The position numbers and the translations under genes were made by a program. 64,000 nucleotides of DNA from Paenibacillus sp. RC334 (GTDB lineage Bacteria > Bacillota > Bacilli > Paenibacillales > Paenibacillaceae). Location of the stretch: NCBI RefSeq assembly GCF_030034735.1, contig NZ_CP125370.1, positions 620,001 through 684,000 on the forward strand. Reading direction: 5' to 3'. Under the pieces are notes generated by a model. It had not been told where the DNA came from and did no database searches. It saw only the letters and a list, made by a program, of their open reading frames with translations. Shown here in pieces: positions 25,794 to 34,624 of this stretch; within the stretch, counting starts at the first letter, position 1; every line of letters starts with the position of its first letter.

Positions 25794-27503
25794 ATGTGGC
25801 AGGCAATTGTAACTCATATGCCCAAATGGACAGTGTTAGTACAGGCTATCTTTTTGTCCATTGTACCTTTACTCATCTTGTTGGCGGTTCGACAAATTAA
25901 AACGGTCGACGGCAGAGAAAGCAGACGCAAGGAACGAATAGAGCTGCTTGAAGAACGCGACCCTGCAGAGCAAGATGCTCGCGATCCTTCTGAAAGCAAG
26001 GATCCGAATGTTAGTAAGAATGAGGACGAAAGCTATTCTGAGGATTATGAGGCGAATGTAACGAAGATGAGACAAGCCATAATGGATATGGCGGATGTTA
26101 ATCAAAAGTCTATTTTTCTGGATCATTTACAGGTCAGGGTAAGTCTGTTTTGTGTAGATGGCTTAACGGACAAGACCAGCATGGACCAAAATATAATCAA
26201 GCCACTGCTGGATTGGGGAAGCTCAGACCAAGAGGAAGAAATACCGCAAGGCGATGCACTCCGGGATATGGTTATCCGTCAAGTTATGCTTGTAGTGGAG
26301 ACAGAGCATACGCAGGATGTGAAATATTCTTTGCAGAAGGTTTTGTTCGGCTCTATCGTACTCTTGATCGAGGGTACTTCAGGTGTACTTATTCTGGGTT
26401 CATCCAAGGGTAAAACTCGCGGAGTGGAGGAACCATTATCAGAATCGGTATTGCGAGGTCCACGGATTGGCTTCACAGAGGTGCTCAGCGATAATACGGC
26501 GTTATTGCGCAGACACGGAGAAAGTACCGAACTGGCCATGCACTCCTTCAAGGTCGGTAAAAGGGTGCAAAAGCAACTGATGGTTGCCTATTTCAGGGAC
26601 ATTGCTAATTTTGAGCTGGTAGAGGAGGTTAAACGGCGGATCAAAACCATTGATGTAGATGAAGTCATGGAGTCAGGCTATGTGGAGCAGCTCATTGAGG
26701 ACAATTTTCTTAGTCCTTTTATGCAAATTCAAAATACGGAGAGACCTGACAGGGTGATGGCAGCTCTGTTGGAGGGACGTGTAGCTGTGATGTTGGATGG
26801 TACTCCGTTCGCCCTCCTTATGCCTGTAACCTACGATATGATGCTCCAGTCGCCTGAGGATTACTATGAGCGATGGCTATCGGGTTCCCTGATTCGGTTG
26901 CTGCGTTTTATGGCAACTGCTATCTCCCTGTTCGCGCCTGCTCTCTATATTTCCTTTATCTCGTTTCATCCCGGGCTTATTCCCACCATGCTGGTCATTT
27001 CTATCGTCAGCGCAAGACAAGGTGTACCCTTCTCTACATTGATCGAGGCGCTGATTATGGAAACCTCCATTGAAATTCTGCGTGAAGCAGGATTGCGTCT
27101 GCCCAAACCTATTGGGCCTGCTATGGGTATTGTCGGCGGTCTGATTATTGGACAGGCTGCGGTTAATGCCGGAATTGTAAGTCCCATTTTAGTCATTGTT
27201 GTGGCAGTTACGGCGATTTCTTCGTTTGCCACACCTGTGTACAGTTCCGGGATTTCGATGCGTATGCTTCGCTTTGCGGGGATGTTTGTTGCATCCATAT
27301 TCGGTTTGTATGGTGTAATTCTGTTTTTCCTGCTGTTGGTTATCCATATGGCTAAGTTAAAAAGCTTTGGATTGTCTTATCTTAGTTTGACATCTCCGCG
27401 TTCGTTGAGGGACTGGAAGGATTACATGATTCGGGCGCCGTTACATTTTATGAAACGCAGACCCCGTCTGCTAAATCCCAAACAACCCAAGCGGAAAGGC
27501 TAG
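25794..27503 (+). CDS. gerAA: Spore germination protein, GerAA family (second operon)
   Basis: The A subunit of a second GerA-type receptor. The 569 residues carry the same landmarks as the copy at 5003: [53 protein letters not shown] and [27 protein letters not shown]. The N-terminal charged linker (RRKERIELLEERDPAEQDARDPSESKDPNVSKNED region) differs. The frame opens at 25695, but ATG 25794 (MWQAIV) follows GGGGGAAGGG and matches the paralogue's start. Confidence 0.92.
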   Translation: MWQAIVTHMPKWTVLVQAIFLSIVPLLILLAVRQIKTVDGRESRRKERIELLEERDPAEQDARDPSESKDPNVSKNEDESYSEDYEANVTKMRQAIMDMADVNQKSIFLDHLQVRVSLFCVDGLTDKTSMDQNIIKPLLDWGSSDQEEEIPQGDALRDMVIRQVMLVVETEHTQDVKYSLQKVLFGSIVLLIEGTSGVLILGSSKGKTRGVEEPLSESVLRGPRIGFTEVLSDNTALLRRHGESTELAMHSFKVGKRVQKQLMVAYFRDIANFELVEEVKRRIKTIDVDEVMESGYVEQLIEDNFLSPFMQIQNTERPDRVMAALLEGRVAVMLDGTPFALLMPVTYDMMLQSPEDYYERWLSGSLIRLLRFMATAISLFAPALYISFISFHPGLIPTMLVISIVSARQGVPFSTLIEALIMETSIEILREAGLRLPKPIGPAMGIVGGLIIGQAAVNAGIVSPILVIVVAVTAISSFATPVYSSGISMRMLRFAGMFVASIFGLYGVILFFLLLVIHMAKLKSFGLSYLSLTSPRSLRDWKDYMIRAPLHFMKRRPRLLNPKQPKRKG

Positions 27504-27533
27504 TTATTTAGGAAAGGAGGGAGCCACAACGAT

Positions 27534-28619
27534 ATGAAAAAACTGGGGGAGGATAAACTTACAACGTTGCAGACGACAGGGATTCTTGTCGGCTTTACCA
27601 TGGCAGCAGGTCTGCTTACGCTTCCTCGGGTGGCAGTTAAGGCTTCCAAGACTCCTGATGTATGGATCTCCGTGATCCTGGGAGGATGCGTAGCTTTTCT
27701 GGCTGGCTGGATTATCGTGAAATTGAGTCAGACCTTTCCCCAAAAAACCTTCTACCAGTATGTACAGCAGATTACGGGGAAAGCGATCGGCAAAATCATT
27801 GGTATGCTAGTCGTGATTTATTTTGTAGCTTTGTGTGCATTTGAAATTCGCTCTGTGGAAGAAGTAACATCGTTTTTTCTGCTTGAGGGAACGCCCGCAT
27901 GGGCTATTTCAGCACCGTTTATGTGGGTGTCGCTATATCTGTGCATGGGCCGCATAGGAGCGATAGGTAAGGTGTGCCAAATTATTTTACCCATTACAGC
28001 GTTTATCTTTTTGATCATCTGTCTGCTGAGCTTTAATATTTTTGAACTAAACAATTTGCGCCCTGTATTGTCGGAAGGGCTAAAACCAGTCATCAAAGCC
28101 ATAAAGTCTACAAGTCTGACGTTTACAGGTAGTGAGTGCCTGCTCATCATTATTTGTTGTATGGAAAAGCCCGAGAAAGCAATGAGGGTGATTGGTTGGG
28201 GCTTCGGGATCACGGTGCTGTTTTATACGACTGCTGTGATCATGTGTATCGGTGCTTTTTCGGTGGAAGGTGTGGTGACTCGGACGTGGCCATTTCTGGA
28301 CCTGGCCCGCAGCTTTGAAGTGGATTTTCTTGTATTTGAACGTTTTGAGTCCCTGTTACTGTCCATCTGGATCATGCAGATTTTTGCTACGTTCAGTATC
28401 GCCTTCTACTGTGGTACGCTTGGCCTCTCCCAAATTTTTAATACATCGTATACCAAAATGCTACTCATTGTTCTCGCAATTGTATACGTTCTGTCCCGAA
28501 TTCCCAAAAATATTAATGAGTTGTTTTCGCTAGGCACGATGATCGGTGACGCGGCTATCCTTTTATACGGTTTGTTACCCTTGCTGCTACTGCTTATTTC
28601 ACGCTGGAGGAGACTCTGA
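27534..28619 (+). CDS. gerAB: Spore germination permease, GerAB family (second operon)
   Basis: The membrane-embedded B subunit, 361 residues, about ten hydrophobic segments. It starts KLTTLQTTGILVGFTMAAGLLTLPRVAVK, the APC-type TM1 motif. AAAGGAGGG precedes the ATG. It sits 30 bp after the A gene, and its stop overlaps the C gene start in TGATG. Divergence from the copy at 3875 is substantial, which fits a different germinant. Confidence 0.92.
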   Translation: MKKLGEDKLTTLQTTGILVGFTMAAGLLTLPRVAVKASKTPDVWISVILGGCVAFLAGWIIVKLSQTFPQKTFYQYVQQITGKAIGKIIGMLVVIYFVALCAFEIRSVEEVTSFFLLEGTPAWAISAPFMWVSLYLCMGRIGAIGKVCQIILPITAFIFLIICLLSFNIFELNNLRPVLSEGLKPVIKAIKSTSLTFTGSECLLIIICCMEKPEKAMRVIGWGFGITVLFYTTAVIMCIGAFSVEGVVTRTWPFLDLARSFEVDFLVFERFESLLLSIWIMQIFATFSIAFYCGTLGLSQIFNTSYTKMLLIVLAIVYVLSRIPKNINELFSLGTMIGDAAILLYGLLPLLLLLISRWRRL

Positions 28620-29821
28620 TGATGAAGAATTTGCGCATCGTTTTTTTCGGAATAGCATTTCTTCTGATATGTTGTTTGCTAACTGGCTGTTGGAGCAGTA
28701 GACCGGTGGAGGATTTGAATCTGGAGACGGGCATCGCGCTGGATGTAGGACAAGTATCTCCGCAGGAAGCGTATATTGAACGGGAAGGAGGATACTATCC
28801 GAAGAAAATTCTAATTAAAGGAACTTTTCAATTTCTGCTCCCTGAAAGAGGTAAAGGCTCTGGAGGTGCCCCTGCACAAAATAAAACCTTTTACAACATG
28901 ACTGAAACGGGGGATTCTCTTCTTGAAATGCTGCGTGAAGTTTCATTACGTTCCAATCGTCCTGCCATCGGGTTTCACTTGAAGACGATCATTATCAGTT
29001 CCAGTCTGCTACAAAAGCTTCCTATGTACGAGCTGCTGGACTTTTTTGCAGGGGATAATGATATCAGGCCGAGCGTTCAACTGCTGATCAGTACAGAGAA
29101 AGCGGGTGATGCGCTTGAGGAAAAAATCCCCGGAGAGACACCAGCCTTTATATTGAAGGATGTTTTTATCAACCGTAAACGGAATGCGCGAATGATCAAG
29201 CCCATGTCTCTGGTTAAAGTCATTGGGCCGATGAAGTCCCACAGCAGCTTTTTATTACCCAATGTGATTACCACAGAGAAAGAAGTAAAGCTTGCGGGTG
29301 CGGGAGTCATTCAGGGAAAGACGCAAAAATACATCGGTCTTCTAAACGAGTCTGAGGTTGAAGGTCTGATGTGGATGAAAGGTGAAGTGGATGGAGGTAC
29401 CCTGAAATACATAAACCCTAAAACAGGGAGAAGTATCGTGTATGAGATCAATTCTGTCAAAAGCCGGATCAAGGCTACCGTTCATGGCAACGACATCTCT
29501 TTTCATGTTCACATGACATCGACAGGTCGTATTTCGGAAAACCTCAATCCGGGTCAGGATTTTTCAAAAAACCGTCTATTTTCACGAGTAGAGAATATCT
29601 TGCAGGAAGAAGCCAATACCACAGCCGAAAAAACATTGACGAAAATGCATAGGCTACAGGCAGATGTCGGAGGTTTCGGAGAAGCACTGCGGATTCAGAA
29701 TCCTCAGGTATGGCGTAAGGTCAAAGGAGATTGGGACAAGACCTTTAGTACCATTCCGGTAACCTTCAGCACGGATATTCAAATTGAGGATTATGGAGCC
29801 TCCAATACCACGGCAGACTAA
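28619..29821 (+). CDS. gerAC: Spore germination lipoprotein, GerAC/Ger(x)C family (second operon)
   Basis: The C subunit, 400 residues. The lipoprotein signal ends LLTGCWSSRPVEDLNLETGIALDVG, with the lipidated Cys near 24. DWDKTFSTIPVTFSTDIQIEDYG at the end mirrors DWDYKFSQIPVTFDVKLSITDLG in the first copy. It is coupled to the permease by a one-base overlap and followed by a perfect terminator. Confidence 0.92.
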   Translation: MMKNLRIVFFGIAFLLICCLLTGCWSSRPVEDLNLETGIALDVGQVSPQEAYIEREGGYYPKKILIKGTFQFLLPERGKGSGGAPAQNKTFYNMTETGDSLLEMLREVSLRSNRPAIGFHLKTIIISSSLLQKLPMYELLDFFAGDNDIRPSVQLLISTEKAGDALEEKIPGETPAFILKDVFINRKRNARMIKPMSLVKVIGPMKSHSSFLLPNVITTEKEVKLAGAGVIQGKTQKYIGLLNESEVEGLMWMKGEVDGGTLKYINPKTGRSIVYEINSVKSRIKATVHGNDISFHVHMTSTGRISENLNPGQDFSKNRLFSRVENILQEEANTTAEKTLTKMHRLQADVGGFGEALRIQNPQVWRKVKGDWDKTFSTIPVTFSTDIQIEDYGASNTTAD

Positions 29822-29845
29822 AAATATCATTTTGATGTGTTACCA

Positions 29846-29889
29846 AAAAGCCTTTAACACCATCCATTTTCGTGGTGTTAAAGGCTTTT
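29846..29889. terminator. Terminator after the second gerA operon
   Basis: A perfect 17-bp stem, AAAAGCCTTTAACACCA with its complement at 29873-29889, has a 10-nt loop. It is bidirectional with the convergent padR gene. Confidence 0.92.
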
Positions 29890-29919
29890 ATATTTCATGT
29901 CACTTTTTCATATTGAAGC

Positions 29920-30468
29920 CTAATCAAACAACGGGAGCGTATCTTCCAGCCACGAAACATAGCTTTCTTCCCGATTAATGGCACGGCTCAGCACCAGATA
30001 ATGTCCGAATTGTTCAGAGCCGGGAGATTGAAGGTTTTCGTCCAGCAGTCGGAGTGCGGTCTTACTTTGGTATAAATACTCCAGCTTCTCTTTACGTTTG
30101 GTAATCTGGTCCTCGAACAATCGTTTGTTTTCTTCCTTCGAGATCGCTGATGAAAAATACAGCATAAGCATGAATTCATCCTTTTCCGTTTCCGGTAAAT
30201 CTTTGGGACTCAGCAGCCATTCGGTCAGCTCCCGGGTTCCCTTGGGCGTGATGCAGTACAGCTTCTTTTCCAGCTTGGCTCCTGTAATCGAGGTGCGATA
30301 TTCGATTAACTCCTCTTCGGTCAGCCTTTTGAGCTCAGGATAAATCTGACTGTGCTTGGCGCTCCAAAATTGCCCGATTTCCTTCTTGAATTGGCTCGTA
30401 ATATCGTAGCCGCTCATTTCCTCTTTGTGAATTAGGCCCAGAATGGCATATTTTAATGTACGTTTCAA
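29920..30468 (-). CDS. padR: PadR-family repressor of phenolic acid stress
   Basis: The 182 residues show the PadR winged helix (KYAILGLIHKEEMSGYDITSQF, HSQIYPELKRLTEEELIEY) and the C-terminal coiled-coil dimer domain. Length matches B. subtilis PadR. Translation starts at TTG with GAGGAG eight bases upstream. It is divergent from the phenolic acid decarboxylase, and the intergenic region contains the known PadR operator pattern ATGT-N8-ACAT. By analogy it releases padC when p-coumarate, ferulate or caffeate binds. Confidence 0.92.
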   Translation of the reverse strand: MKRTLKYAILGLIHKEEMSGYDITSQFKKEIGQFWSAKHSQIYPELKRLTEEELIEYRTSITGAKLEKKLYCITPKGTRELTEWLLSPKDLPETEKDEFMLMLYFSSAISKEENKRLFEDQITKRKEKLEYLYQSKTALRLLDENLQSPGSEQFGHYLVLSRAINREESYVSWLEDTLPLFD

Positions 30469-30540
30469 CGTAGCTCTCCTCGCAATGCGGTATTTGACAT
30501 TAGTATACCACAGTGCTACAATTTATATGTAATCAAAAAC

Positions 30541-30556
30541 ATGTTTAAGTTTACAT
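30541..30556. promoter_or_regulatory. PadR operator ATGT-N8-ACAT
   Basis: ATGTTTAAGTTTACAT fits the B. subtilis PadR box exactly and lies 79 bp before padC, between divergent padR and padC. Confidence 0.8.
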
Positions 30557-30634
30557 GTTTAAAATTCAATACTTATTATTTTCAGCATGATGTTCAATTC
30601 ATGAAAACTCATAATACAGAAAGAAGGATGCAAG

Positions 30635-31126
30635 ATGGACAAGTTTATCGGCAGTCACATGATTTACACCTACGAGAATGGTTGGGAATACGAAATATAT
30701 ATTAAAAATGAAGATACCATCGACTATCGCATTCATAGCGGCATGGTAGGCGGACGTTGGGTTCGTGACCAGAAGGTCAACTTGGTGAAGCTGGTGGAGA
30801 ATGTGTACAAAGTATCTTGGACTGAACCGACAGGTACAGACGTATCCCTGAACTTTATGCCAGAGGAAAAACGGATGCACGGCATTATTTTCTTCCCTAA
30901 ATGGGTTCATGAGCATCCGGAAATCACTGTACGCTATCAGAACGATTTTATTCCGCTGATGGAAGAATCGCGTGAAAAATACGAAACCTATCCTAAATAT
31001 GTTGTCCCTGAATTTGCAGATATTACATTCATTGAAAATGCGGGTGTAAACAACGAAAAATTGATTTCTCAAGCGCCATACGCAGGTATGACAGACGATA
31101 TTCGTGCAGGTAAGCTGCAAGCATAA
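30635..31126 (+). CDS. padC: Phenolic acid decarboxylase
   Basis: Decarboxylates p-coumaric, ferulic and caffeic acids to vinyl phenols in the cytoplasm, a detoxification step against plant phenolics. The 163 residues match the compact lipocalin-like family: [40 protein letters not shown] (Tyr and Arg of the active site), [17 protein letters not shown] and [27 protein letters not shown]. Regulated by the divergent PadR. Confidence 0.95.
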   Translation: MDKFIGSHMIYTYENGWEYEIYIKNEDTIDYRIHSGMVGGRWVRDQKVNLVKLVENVYKVSWTEPTGTDVSLNFMPEEKRMHGIIFFPKWVHEHPEITVRYQNDFIPLMEESREKYETYPKYVVPEFADITFIENAGVNNEKLISQAPYAGMTDDIRAGKLQA

Positions 31127-31149
31127 TCAAACATTTGCTGATGGGTGTA

Positions 31150-31186
31150 AAGCCTGGGTCTGTGATAAGCAGTCTCAGGCTTTTTT
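31150..31186 (+). terminator. Terminator after padC
   Basis: AAGCCTGGG pairs with CTCAGGCTT (31174-31182), followed by T6. Confidence 0.85.
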
Positions 31187-31228
31187 GTGCTAATTGGAGA
31201 AGGGTAGGGATTAATCTGTGAGCGGGAT

Positions 31229-31498
31229 TTAGAATGAATAGTAGACCAGACCATGCTCGATCAGATAAGAACGGCTAATCCGTGGTTTTACGATGGGCGT
31301 TGCAGGAGAGAGACTTTGCAGGTTCACGTGGGTGGTCAGGTCGGATAAGGCGGACAGAGCCAGCACTGCTTTGACATGTCCCCAGTTGTCAGCGTGGTAC
31401 TGAATATATTGGTGAGCCTCGGTAAAGGATAGACCCTTGAGCAAGGTGAACACGGAAGCCCATCGGACGAGGTCGAAGCTTCCTTGATTTCAGGCAGC
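31229..31498 (-). pseudogene. Possible 5'-truncated gene remnant, unknown family
   Basis: An open minus-strand frame of about 89 codons, including a 74-codon stretch with a GTG (31453) but no good ribosome site. The residues (FTEAHQYIQYHADNWGHVKA, VYYSF at the end) look protein-like. The rest of the 31188-31620 gap shows nothing else. I do not recognise the family. It could be a real small protein, a decayed C-terminus or chance. Confidence 0.3.
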
Positions 31499-31622
31499 TC
31501 ATAATCACAAACAAGGGCTTAAAATGAGGATGAGTAACGAAAACCGACTTTTAATACTCATGAAAGCGGATACTTGCCTCCGTTTCTTTTATTATCTTGC
31601 CGATAGTCCTTTAAATTGACAA

Positions 31623-31656
31623 AAAGACAACCCCGGATATCCCCGGGATTGTCTTT
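31623..31656 (-). terminator. Terminator overlapping the MFS gene stop codon
   Basis: AAAGACAACCCCGG pairs with CCGGGATTGTCTTT. Its left half, AAAAAGACAACCCCGGATAT, recurs identically at 34015, next to the Lrp gene. Confidence 0.75.
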
Positions 31657-33370
31657 ATGCTCTCTTAGGTCCAAAAATCATAAAACTGATCGCGGCTAGA
31701 ACCCAGACACCAATACCGCCGTAGAGCATTATCAAGCCAAAGCCGTGCACAAGCGCTGCATGGACGACGGCTCCAGACGCATCCAGAGAGGAGAGTTCTG
31801 GCAAACTCTGCTTGAGAGATACAGTATTTCCGGCGGCTATTTTTTCGGCTACAGACCGCAATTGCACTGCATTGAGAGTCCCGGAAAGGGCACCCTTCAA
31901 ATAAGACAGAATACCTTCCTGCAAGATGAATCCCATCACAGCGATGTTGATGGCTAGACTGATCAATCTGGCACTCATATCTATACCGGAAGCCATGCCT
32001 GCACGGGCACTCGGAACAGAGCCGGTGGTCGTGTTGGTCACAGGCGTGTTGGTTAAGCCAAGCCCAATACCAGCCAACAAGGAGCCAGGGAGCATGGTCA
32101 ACCAACTGGCGTGATCGCTGCTGCTGCCATATTTCATCAAAATGAAGCCCATGCCGAGGATGAACAGACCTGATGGAATGACTATGCGCGGCTGATAGCG
32201 GAGCGAAAAACGCTCTGCCAGAGGCGGAATTACCAAGGTGGGCAGCGCATAAGCCAAGAGAGACAGCCCGGCGGCTACGATGCCGTAACCCAGGCCACTC
32301 TGGAAATAGATCGGCAGATAGATCATGAACGGCCAGAAACTGAAGTTCATGCCGATGGAGCCAAGGAGAGCGCCAGAGAAATTACGTATCTTGAATACGG
32401 AAAAGTCAAACATCGGATGGGCGCTGAGCTTTTCCGCAAATAGAAAAATAATGAAACTTATTGCTACTGCAATAAGGATGCTGATGGATGCTCTGCTGGT
32501 AAAGCCGAGTTCCGGCCCTTGCGTGATAAAGTATGCAAGGCCAAAAACTGTCAACGAAAGCGTGATGATGCCGATAATGTCCAGCTTTTTCACCTGCGGA
32601 TCTCTGGACTCCTCTATGCCACGGAAAACAAGAATCAAAGTGAGGATGGTCAACGGAACGTGGACCAGGAAAACCCAATGCCAGTTCAACACGGCCACGA
32701 TCATGCCGCCGATGATAGGTCCAAAACCGAGGCCGATACCGAACACAATCCCCCATATGCCAAAGGCCTTGCTGCGTTCTTGTCCTTCCTGAAACCGATG
32801 TGAAAGAATTGCTATCTGGCAAATCTGCATCGCACCAGCCCCCACCCCTTGAAGAAACCGACTGATGATCAGAACCGATGTGCTTTGCGCCAAGCCACAA
32901 ATCAAGGATGTAATACCGAACAAGACGAGGCTGATAATGAAAATACGCCTCCTTCCATACCGGTCAGCCAGCGTTCCAACAGCCATCAGAACTGTGGCAC
33001 ATGCAATGGTGTAAGCGTTCATAATCCATTGCATATCCTTAAGATCGCCATGCAATACTTTTTCCAGAGTTGGCAGTATCACTGGCACACTGGAAATTTC
33101 GAGGCCGAACATCAATGCGGACAAACATATAGCAGCCAATGCAATTATATTTTTGCAGGAGAAGGATAGGCTCACTGAGAGGTCCCCCCCAGACTTTTGT
33201 TCACGGTCTGGACATCCGGCAGCGCAACTATAATATTGCGCCTCATTAAGCGCAACTTGTACACCAGCACCAACCAGCCTTTTTTCGTCAATTGTACGAT
33301 CAATAGCCTCTTCAATATGTACTTCTAAATCTGCTACTGTTCCTGCCTTATTTAAAACATATTTACTCAA
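31655..33370 (-). CDS. MFS drug exporter (DHA2/EmrB-QacA-type) with an N-terminal beta-lactamase-like fragment
   Basis: Residues ~75-571 form a 14-segment major facilitator antiporter: ICLSALMFGLEISSVPVILPTLE (TM1), GTLADRYGRRRIF and the DHA2 motif RFLQGVGAGAMQ. Residues 1-60 (LEVHIEEAIDRTIDEKRLVGAGVQVAL and YYSCAAGCPDREQ) instead resemble the start of class C beta-lactamase-family serine hydrolases, before their catalytic Ser. The fusion is in frame. A GTG at 33175, eight bases after GGGGGG, could serve as the true transporter start (506 residues). Divergent from an Lrp-type regulator. Confidence 0.82.
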   Translation of the reverse strand: MSKYVLNKAGTVADLEVHIEEAIDRTIDEKRLVGAGVQVALNEAQYYSCAAGCPDREQKSGGDLSVSLSFSCKNIIALAAICLSALMFGLEISSVPVILPTLEKVLHGDLKDMQWIMNAYTIACATVLMAVGTLADRYGRRRIFIISLVLFGITSLICGLAQSTSVLIISRFLQGVGAGAMQICQIAILSHRFQEGQERSKAFGIWGIVFGIGLGFGPIIGGMIVAVLNWHWVFLVHVPLTILTLILVFRGIEESRDPQVKKLDIIGIITLSLTVFGLAYFITQGPELGFTSRASISILIAVAISFIIFLFAEKLSAHPMFDFSVFKIRNFSGALLGSIGMNFSFWPFMIYLPIYFQSGLGYGIVAAGLSLLAYALPTLVIPPLAERFSLRYQPRIVIPSGLFILGMGFILMKYGSSSDHASWLTMLPGSLLAGIGLGLTNTPVTNTTTGSVPSARAGMASGIDMSARLISLAINIAVMGFILQEGILSYLKGALSGTLNAVQLRSVAEKIAAGNTVSLKQSLPELSSLDASGAVVHAALVHGFGLIMLYGGIGVWVLAAISFMIFGPKRA

Positions 33371-33538
33371 GGGCAGCCATCCTTTCTATCTTTTCATGTT
33401 TCACCTTATCGATGTGAGTTTTATTATATAATCTAAATCATTCATTTTACATAGCACAATCAATACATTATGATGATGAAACAAAGTAATTAAATGAATT
33501 TCTCATAAAAACATTAAATTTAAAGGAGGGCATTTAAA

Positions 33539-34006
33539 GTGGATCATGTAGACAAACAAATCCTCTTTTATCTTCAAAGTCAGGCAAGAATTTCAATGAC
33601 GGAACTAGGAAAATGCGTGGGTTTGTCCCAACCTGCTGTAACAGAACGAGTTAAACGAATGGAAGAAAAGGGGATTATCAAGGAGTATCGCACTATCATC
33701 TCTCCTGAAAAAATAGGAAAGGATACGGCAGCCTATATATTGTTTCGGACTAGAGATTGCCATGCATTTCTTGATTTTGTCCATACATCTCCACATGTTG
33801 CCGAGTGCCACCGTATAAGCGGAGATCACAGTTATTTATTAAAAGTAGTGACCAACTCGACGCGCACCCTAGAAGAGTTTAGTAACCAGTGCGATAAGTA
33901 TGGAACCTACACGAGCCTGATTGTCATGTCGTCACCGATCGATCATAGACTTCTCATTCATTCTCTGGAAGAAGCAAGTGGAGCTGCTCATTCAGAAAAA
34001 GATTAA
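33539..34006 (+). CDS. Lrp/AsnC-family transcriptional regulator
   Basis: The 155 residues have an N-terminal helix-turn-helix (VDKQILFYLQSQARISMTELGKCVGLSQPAVTERVKRMEEKGII, ~4-47) and an AsnC-type effector domain with CHRISGDHSYLLKVV. Translation starts at GTG with AAAGGAGGG ten bases upstream. Divergent from the MFS exporter, which it may regulate in response to an amino acid (inference). Confidence 0.88.
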   Translation: MDHVDKQILFYLQSQARISMTELGKCVGLSQPAVTERVKRMEEKGIIKEYRTIISPEKIGKDTAAYILFRTRDCHAFLDFVHTSPHVAECHRISGDHSYLLKVVTNSTRTLEEFSNQCDKYGTYTSLIVMSSPIDHRLLIHSLEEASGAAHSEKD

Positions 34007-34015
34007 GAATGAAAA

Positions 34016-34052
34016 AAGACAACCCCGGATATCCCATCCCAGGATTGTCTTC
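34016..34052. terminator. Hairpin after the Lrp gene, related to the one at 31623
   Basis: AAGACAACCCCGG pairs imperfectly with CCAGGATTGTCTT. The left arm and loop repeat the MFS terminator almost exactly. Confidence 0.65.
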
Positions 34053-34078
34053 ATCACGAAAATGTATAGTTAAGCTGA

Positions 34079-34469
34079 TTAAACGGGCGTTACGTCCTGA
34101 ATCGCTTCTTCTTCTTTCCAAATCACGTTCTCGCGATAGTTTGATCCCCAATCGTACATCGCTCTCAGTACCGGAATCAGGCTTTCGCCATGCTCGGTCA
34201 GTGAGTATTCCACATGCGGAGGGACGACAGGATAGACCTTACGAAGAATGAGTTTATCCTCCTCCAGCTCGCGCAGCTGGTTTGGTCAGCATTTTTTGCG
34301 TAATGTGGGGGATCAGCTTTTTCAGTTCACCGAACCGCTTGGTGCCTTCCAAGCCGAGATGCCACAAAATAATCAGCTTCCATTTCCCGCCGATGACGGC
34401 GAGGGTCAATTCCTTATCACAATTAATCAGCTTCAAATCAATCCGGTCTTTTACAGTAGTGATGTTCAT
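34079..34469 (-). pseudogene. HxlR-family regulator, single-base frameshift
   Basis: From ATG 34469 (GGAGGT upstream) the frame reads [56 protein letters not shown], a typical HxlR winged helix, then runs into a stop after PAARAGGG. Removing one base near 34280 restores [17 protein letters not shown] and then [21 protein letters not shown], continuing to a stop at 34079 for a normal ~129-residue protein. So the gene is frameshifted in this sequence, by mutation or by sequencing error. Base use downstream is still gene-like, so the lesion is recent. Confidence 0.8.
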
Positions 34470-34624
34470 CGACCTCCTGTCCGTAGTTACTCCAAGTATA
34501 CTATTTATGGCTACTATACGCAAAAGTGGATACATCCATTTTGGAAACTAACCATACTTTTGGATACGGACGGACCGGACAGTGACACGTGATGCTGCAC
34601 GAACAGCTGAGAAGCCTGCGACGG

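Noticed and set aside
32406..32900. 164-codon frame within the MFS gene
   Set aside because: Same-strand out-of-frame shadow of the transporter, rich in His, Arg and Ser.
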